Assembly: GCF_030758345.1 (NCBI RefSeq)
Contig: NZ_JAVAMO010000006.1
Span: 186,001 to 250,000 of the forward strand
Direction: 5' to 3'
Origin: Ruegeria discodermiae
GTDB lineage: Bacteria; Pseudomonadota; Alphaproteobacteria; Rhodobacterales; Rhodobacteraceae
Length of the DNA: 64,000 nt
A program made the position numbers and the translations under genes. Numbering within the stretch: position 1 is the stretch's first letter; each line of letters opens with the position of its first letter. The notes under the pieces are model-generated. The model did not search any database and was not told the DNA's origin. It saw only the letters and a list, made by a program, of their open reading frames with translations. Below, one piece after another: positions 59,937 to 64,000 of the stretch.

Positions 59937-60632
59937 ATGGAAACAGAAACGCTGGTTCTGGCGCAGGAGATTGATTTCTCGCTGTGGGGGCTGTTTGCCC
60001 GTGCCACCTTTACCGTCAAACTGGTCATGCTGATGCTGATCGTCGCCTCGTTCTGGTCGTGGTCGATCATCTTTCAGAAGCTCATCACCTATCGTATGGC
60101 GCGCCGCGAGGCGGGTGCGTTCGACCGGTCCTTCTGGTCTGGCGAACCGCTGGACGGGCTGTTCGAAAAGATCGGGCCACAACCGGATGGCAGTTCGGAG
60201 AAGATATTCGCCGCCGGTATGATCGAATGGCGGCGCTCGCATCGCAATGATGGCGGCATGATTGCAGGGGCGCAGGCACGGATTGACCGATCAATGGATG
60301 TGGCCATCGCAAAAGAGGCCGAAGGGCTGCAAAAGGGCCTGTCGATTTTGGCCACGGTGGGCTCCACCGCGCCTTTCATCGGGTTGTTCGGCACGGTCTG
60401 GGGCATCATGAATGCCTTTATCGAGATTGCCGAACAGCAGAACACCAACCTCGCCGTTGTCGCGCCGGGCATTGCCGAGGCGCTGCTGGCCACCGGTCTG
60501 GGGCTGCTGGCGGCGATCCCTGCTGTGATATTCTACAACAAGCTGAGCGCGGATAGCGACCGGATCGTTGGCGGCTATGAGGCCTTTGCCGACGAGTTCG
60601 CCACCATCCTGTCGCGCCAGTTGGACAGCTGA
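59937..60632 (+). CDS. tolQ: TolQ, inner-membrane motor subunit of Tol-Pal
   Basis: A 231-residue ExbB/TolQ-family protein with three membrane helices (about 22-45, 130-152 and 168-190) and the segment LSILATVGSTAPFIGLFGTV (about 121-140), the most conserved family stretch. With TolR it uses the proton gradient to energise TolA during cell constriction. TolR starts 3 bases later. Confidence 0.95.
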   Translation: METETLVLAQEIDFSLWGLFARATFTVKLVMLMLIVASFWSWSIIFQKLITYRMARREAGAFDRSFWSGEPLDGLFEKIGPQPDGSSEKIFAAGMIEWRRSHRNDGGMIAGAQARIDRSMDVAIAKEAEGLQKGLSILATVGSTAPFIGLFGTVWGIMNAFIEIAEQQNTNLAVVAPGIAEALLATGLGLLAAIPAVIFYNKLSADSDRIVGGYEAFADEFATILSRQLDS

Positions 60633-60635
60633 GCC

Positions 60636-61118
60636 ATGGGCGCGTCGGTTCAGCAAAGCAGCGGGGGTGGCAATGGCCGCCGTCGCGGGCGTCGGCGTGG
60701 TGGCCGCGCACAGCCGATGTCCGAGATCAACGTCACGCCTTTTGTGGACGTGATGCTGGTGCTGCTGATCATCTTCATGGTGGCCGCGCCCTTGCTGACG
60801 GTCGGCGTCCCGGTGGAACTGCCAAAGACGGCGGCCAGCGCGTTGCCCTCGGATAGTGAAGAGCCGCTGACCGTGACGATCACTGCCGAGGGGGCGGTGC
60901 AGATCCAGACCACGGATGTGCCGCGCGCCGAGTTGATCTCGCGCCTGCGTGCCATTGCGGCAGAACGCAGCAGCGACCAGGTCTTCCTGCGCGCCGATGG
61001 CTCCATCGCCTATGAGCAGGTGATGCAGGTGATGGGGGCGCTGAATGCCGGGGGATTTTCGAATGTGGGGCTTGTGACCGATACCGGCGGGCCAACATTG
61101 GACGAGAGCGGAGAGTGA
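60636..61118 (+). CDS. tolR: TolR, inner-membrane motor subunit of Tol-Pal
   Basis: A 160-residue ExbD/TolR protein. A basic, Gly/Arg-rich cytoplasmic lead (1-27) precedes one membrane helix (about 35-57) containing the protonatable Asp in FVDVMLVLLI. The periplasmic domain (about 60-155) has the family fold. N-terminal Arg repeats (GRRRGRRRGGR) are longer than in E. coli. Confidence 0.94.
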   Translation: MGASVQQSSGGGNGRRRGRRRGGRAQPMSEINVTPFVDVMLVLLIIFMVAAPLLTVGVPVELPKTAASALPSDSEEPLTVTITAEGAVQIQTTDVPRAELISRLRAIAAERSSDQVFLRADGSIAYEQVMQVMGALNAGGFSNVGLVTDTGGPTLDESGE

Positions 61119-61127
61119 GGCAGCGGT

Positions 61128-62249
61128 TTGGACACCGGTACCAAGATCTCGGCAGTGGCACATGTCGCGCTTATCGGCGTGGCGCTCTTTGGGGGTGCCT
61201 TCCGCTCGGAACCCTTGCCGTTTGAGGTGCAGGAGGTGTCGATCATAAGCGGCGAGCAGTTTGCCGCCATGACCGCCCCCAACGAGGCCCCTGAAATCAC
61301 CACTCAGACCGAAGTGCCCCAGACACCCGAGGCGGAAGAGGAACTGGCCACTCTTCCCGAGCCGGAAACGCCTGAGCCGGAGCAAACTCCGCCTGAAGTC
61401 GTTCCCGAACCCGAGCCGGAACCAACGCCAGAGGCCGTGATCGAAACACCTGAACCCGAAGTGATCGAAGAGACGCCCACGCTGGAAACGCCCGAGCCCG
61501 AGGTTGCCGTGCTGCCCGCCCCGCCGGGCGAGGCCGCGCCCTCGCGTCAAGCCGACCGGGTCGCGCCGCAGCCGGTAGCCCCGCCGCCGCCCGATGCCAC
61601 GCCGGATGAGCTGGACACACCTCCTGTGGTGGCCGAGGAGGGTGCAGACGAGCCGCGCGAGGAACAGGAAGCCACCGCGCAGGAGGAGGCGACAGACCGG
61701 ATCGTGACCGAAGCCGAGGAGTCCGCCGAGATTGCCCCGCAACGCTCACCACGCCCGCGTGCACGGCCTCAAAACCTGCGCCAACCGGTTAAGGTGGCCG
61801 AACCGGCAGAGCCCGAACCGCAGGAAGACCCAAGCCGCGAGGCGGCCGTGAACGACGCGCTGGCCGAGGCACTGTCGGAGGGCGAAGAAACCACGCCAGA
61901 ACCCGCCGCCCCCGCGCCGACCGGCCCGCCGCTGACCAGCGGCGAGAAAGAGTCGCTGCGCGTCGCGGTATCCAATTGCTGGAACGTGGGCTCGCTGTCG
62001 ACCGATGCGCTGGGCACTACCGTGACGGTGGCCGTGACGATGAATCAGGACGGAACGCCAAACAACGGCTCGATCCGGATGCTGGATAGCTCCGGCGGAT
62101 CGCAGGCTGCGGCCAGACAAGCCTTTGAGGCCGCGCGCCGCGCGATCATCCGCTGTGGCGCGCGCGGCTTCAACCTGCCGGCCGAGAAATTCAGCCATTG
62201 GCGTGATATCGAGATGACATTCAATCCCGAGAGGATGCGGATCAAATGA
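61128..62249 (+). CDS. tolA: TolA-like periplasm-spanning protein
   Basis: A 373-residue protein starting at TTG 61128. One N-terminal membrane helix (about 7-26) is followed by a very long Pro/Glu/Thr-rich rod (about 50-270) with EPEP, ETPE repeats, quite unlike the Ala/Lys helical domain II of E. coli TolA. The C-terminal domain (about 285-373) has the TolA/TonB-type fold, with a cysteine pair C294 and C353-like and [14 protein letters not shown] near the end. Position between tolR and tolB (4-base overlap) confirms the role; the rod probably acts as an extended spacer. Confidence 0.87.
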   Translation: MDTGTKISAVAHVALIGVALFGGAFRSEPLPFEVQEVSIISGEQFAAMTAPNEAPEITTQTEVPQTPEAEEELATLPEPETPEPEQTPPEVVPEPEPEPTPEAVIETPEPEVIEETPTLETPEPEVAVLPAPPGEAAPSRQADRVAPQPVAPPPPDATPDELDTPPVVAEEGADEPREEQEATAQEEATDRIVTEAEESAEIAPQRSPRPRARPQNLRQPVKVAEPAEPEPQEDPSREAAVNDALAEALSEGEETTPEPAAPAPTGPPLTSGEKESLRVAVSNCWNVGSLSTDALGTTVTVAVTMNQDGTPNNGSIRMLDSSGGSQAAARQAFEAARRAIIRCGARGFNLPAEKFSHWRDIEMTFNPERMRIK

Positions 62250-63565
62250 TGAGATTTCTGACCAGCATATTCCTGGGGGCCGCCCTGATGGCCGCCCCGG
62301 CGGCGGCGCAGAACACACCGCTCCGCATCGAGATCACCGAGGGCGTGATCGAACCGCTGCCCTTCGCGGCCCCGGATTTCGTACCCGACACGCCAGCGGC
62401 GGCGCAATATGCCACCCAGATCGCCCGCGTCGTGGCAGCGGACCTGACCGGCACCGGGCTGTTCCGCGAGATTCCGGCAAACGCTTATATCAGCCAGGTG
62501 TCCAGCTTTGACGCGCCAGTGCAATTTGCTGACTGGAAGGCCATCAACGCCCAGGCGCTGGTGACCGGCGGGGTCAGCGTTTCGGGCAACACGCTGACCG
62601 TCCGGTTCCGCATCTGGGATGTGTTCTCGGACACGGAACTGGGCAACGGTCTGCAATTCACCGGCACGACCGATGGCTGGCGGCGGATGGCACATAAGGT
62701 GGCCGATCAGGTCTATAGCCGGATCACTGGCGAGGGTGGGTATTTCGACAGCCGGGTGGTTTTTGTGTCCGAAAGCGGCCCCAAGAACGAACGCCGCAAG
62801 CGGCTGGCGATCATGGATTACGATGGCGCGAATGTGCAGTACCTGACCGACAGTTCGTCGATCGTGCTGGCCCCACGCTTTTCGCCCGCAGGCGACCGGG
62901 TGCTTTACACCAGCTATGAAAGCGGCACGCCGCGCATCTATGTGCTGGATGTAGGGGCGGTGCAGCGCAACGTGCTGCCGACGCAGGAAGGCACCATGAG
63001 CTTTGCGCCGCGCTTCTCGCCGGATGGGCGCAATGTTCTTTATTCGCTGGCGCGCGGGGGAAATACCGACCTCTACCTGATGGATATCAATAGCGGCCAA
63101 AGCCGCCAATTGACCAACGCGCCCTCAATCGAAACCGCACCCAGCTACTCACCCAACGGCAGCCAGATCGTGTTTGAAAGCGACCGGTCGGGCACGCCGC
63201 AACTCTACATCATGCCCGCAAATGGGGGCGAGCCGCGCAAGATCAGTTCCGGCAAGGGGCGCTATGGCACGCCGGTCTGGTCACCGCGCGGCGATCTGAT
63301 CGCCTTCACCAAGCAGAGCCAGGGCCGGTTCCATATCGGAGTGATGCGCACCGATGGCAGCGAGGAACGCCTGCTGACCGCCTCGTTCCTGGATGAGGGA
63401 CCGACATGGGCGCCGAACGGGCGGGTGATCATGTTCACCCGTGAATCTCCGGGCGCGGAGGGGCGCGCGACGCTTTATTCCGTCGATATCACTGGGCGCA
63501 ACCTACGGCCGGTGCGGACCCCGGACGGGGCCAGTGACCCGGCCTGGTCGCCCTTGCAGAAGTGA
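62246..63565 (+). CDS. tolB: TolB, periplasmic beta-propeller protein
   Basis: A 439-residue exported protein: signal peptide about 1-20 (ending AAPAAA|QN), N-terminal TolB domain (about 25-165), then a six-bladed propeller with repeats such as [48 protein letters not shown] and [14 protein letters not shown]. It binds Pal and TolA at the division site. Start overlaps tolA stop by 4 bases. Confidence 0.97.
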   Translation: MMRFLTSIFLGAALMAAPAAAQNTPLRIEITEGVIEPLPFAAPDFVPDTPAAAQYATQIARVVAADLTGTGLFREIPANAYISQVSSFDAPVQFADWKAINAQALVTGGVSVSGNTLTVRFRIWDVFSDTELGNGLQFTGTTDGWRRMAHKVADQVYSRITGEGGYFDSRVVFVSESGPKNERRKRLAIMDYDGANVQYLTDSSSIVLAPRFSPAGDRVLYTSYESGTPRIYVLDVGAVQRNVLPTQEGTMSFAPRFSPDGRNVLYSLARGGNTDLYLMDINSGQSRQLTNAPSIETAPSYSPNGSQIVFESDRSGTPQLYIMPANGGEPRKISSGKGRYGTPVWSPRGDLIAFTKQSQGRFHIGVMRTDGSEERLLTASFLDEGPTWAPNGRVIMFTRESPGAEGRATLYSVDITGRNLRPVRTPDGASDPAWSPLQK

Positions 63566-63567
63566 TA

Positions 63568-63589
63568 CCCCGCGCGTTCACATGCGGGG
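63568..63589 (+). repeat. Hairpin between tolB and pal
   Basis: CCCCGC (63568-63573) and GCGGGG (63584-63589) with a 10-base loop, just after the tolB stop. No U-run follows. It could stabilise the tolB 3' end or modulate pal expression. Confidence 0.35.
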
Positions 63590-63638
63590 GCGGCTGTGAT
63601 AAAAGATGAACAACAAAAAACAAAGTGAGGCTGAGGGA

Positions 63639-64000
63639 ATGAAAGTATCGAGCAAACTGGCCGCATTGGGCCTCGTGCTGGCCGTTGCGGCCTGTACCAA
63701 CAACTCTCCATTTGCGGCGGGCGGTGGTGCCGGGGGCGCGGGCGCCAATGGCAGCGTCGTGCCCGGATCGCCCAGCGATCCGCGTTCGCCAGCCTATTTC
63801 CAGCAGGCCGTGGGCGACCGGGTCCTGTTCCCGGTCAATGAATCGACGTTGACCGATGCCGCCAAGACAACCCTTCAGGCGCAAGCTGATTGGCTGTTGC
63901 AGAACACCGATTATGCCGCCCGGATCGAAGGCCATGCGGATGAGCAGGGCACGCGGGAATATAACCTTGCGCTGGGCGCACGGCGTGCAAATGCGGCGCG
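63639..64000 (+). CDS. pal: Peptidoglycan-associated lipoprotein Pal, 5' part
   Basis: The first 120 codons of pal, cut by the window edge. ATG 63639 follows GAGGG. Signal ends LAVAAC, so C19 is lipidated. After a Gly/Ala-rich linker, the OmpA-like domain begins near VGDRVLFPVNESTLT and includes EGHADEQGTREYN, the peptidoglycan-binding core. It anchors the outer membrane to the cell wall and completes the tol operon. Confidence 0.95.
   Translation, partial: MKVSSKLAALGLVLAVAACTNNSPFAAGGGAGGAGANGSVVPGSPSDPRSPAYFQQAVGDRVLFPVNESTLTDAAKTTLQAQADWLLQNTDYAARIEGHADEQGTREYNLALGARRANAA

Noticed and set aside
60291-61742. 483-codon minus-strand frame opposite tolQ-tolR-tolA
   Set aside because: Arg/Gly/His-rich composition comes from the complement of acidic TolA codons; no motif.

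Overview
The window looks like chromosomal DNA of a marine alphaproteobacterium of the Roseobacter group (Rhodobacteraceae). It is GC-rich and densely coded, with many ATGA-type stop/start overlaps. Supporting traits are an NAD-dependent formate dehydrogenase of the Fds type with a fused NuoE/NuoF subunit, a phosphatidylcholine synthase, the DUF484-xerC pair, the order ruvCAB - ybgC - tolQRAB - pal, and roseobacter-like N-termini on IleS, YcjX and PriA. The assignment rests on recognised protein similarity and gene order; no rRNA or tRNA is present. Most of the window is core chromosome. I saw no CRISPR array, no intact insertion sequence, no prophage and no tRNA. Layout: 1-620 holds the start of trpA and a PagL-like outer-membrane lipid A deacylase (both minus). 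796-1893 is ychF. 2008-7473 is a LysR regulator followed by the formate dehydrogenase genes, closed by a clear terminator. 7524-8799 is a divergent TetR/hotdog-thioesterase pair. 8800-9196 is a non-coding stretch with three inverted repeats before an AraC regulator. 10372-12282 is glucokinase plus a Gfo/Idh/MocA dehydrogenase. 12707-18936 is tamA-tamB (minus), whose TamB carries four tandem repeats of about 110 residues. 19120-29258 is a mixed housekeeping stretch: VOC protein, DEAD-box helicase, divergent GAPDH, small exported proteins, a gcvH without gcvT or gcvP, GhrA-type reductase, acyl-CoA dehydrogenase, DUF1007 + NicO metal transporter and truA. The most unusual part is 29600-37130. A small zinc-ribbon protein is followed by a minus-strand operon that has decayed: an acyl-CoA dehydrogenase gene reduced to two out-of-frame pieces, an intact 2,4-dienoyl-CoA-reductase-type flavoenzyme, an esterase lacking its N-terminal cap, a truncated conserved gene, and a livF (branched-chain amino-acid ABC ATPase) 3' remnant with a frameshift and two stops. 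Facing it are an IclR regulator and an intact, translationally coupled pair of a class III CoA-transferase and a citrate-synthase-fold citryl-CoA-lyase-like enzyme. Matching GCAAC/GTTGC inverted repeats lie in both promoter regions, so the pieces may once have formed one acid-catabolic regulon. The substrate is not known from the sequence; this is the best candidate for undescribed biology. 37266-41988 is ycjX, a GNAT acetyltransferase and the ycjF-like gene, then an SDR-DoxX fusion coupled to a DUF2269 membrane protein. 42168-49189 is ileS, ogt, a GreA-C-terminal-like protein coupled to a methyltransferase, phosphatidylcholine synthase, xerC and DUF484. 49328-55485 is fsa with a strong terminator, priA, a methyltransferase, an MFS carrier and prmA. 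55578-64000 is a small membrane protein, a bidirectional terminator, a DUF1127 protein, the Holliday-junction genes ruvC-ruvA-ruvB, a conserved unknown, and the Tol-Pal envelope system ybgC-tolQ-tolR-tolA-tolB-pal, with pal cut by the window edge.
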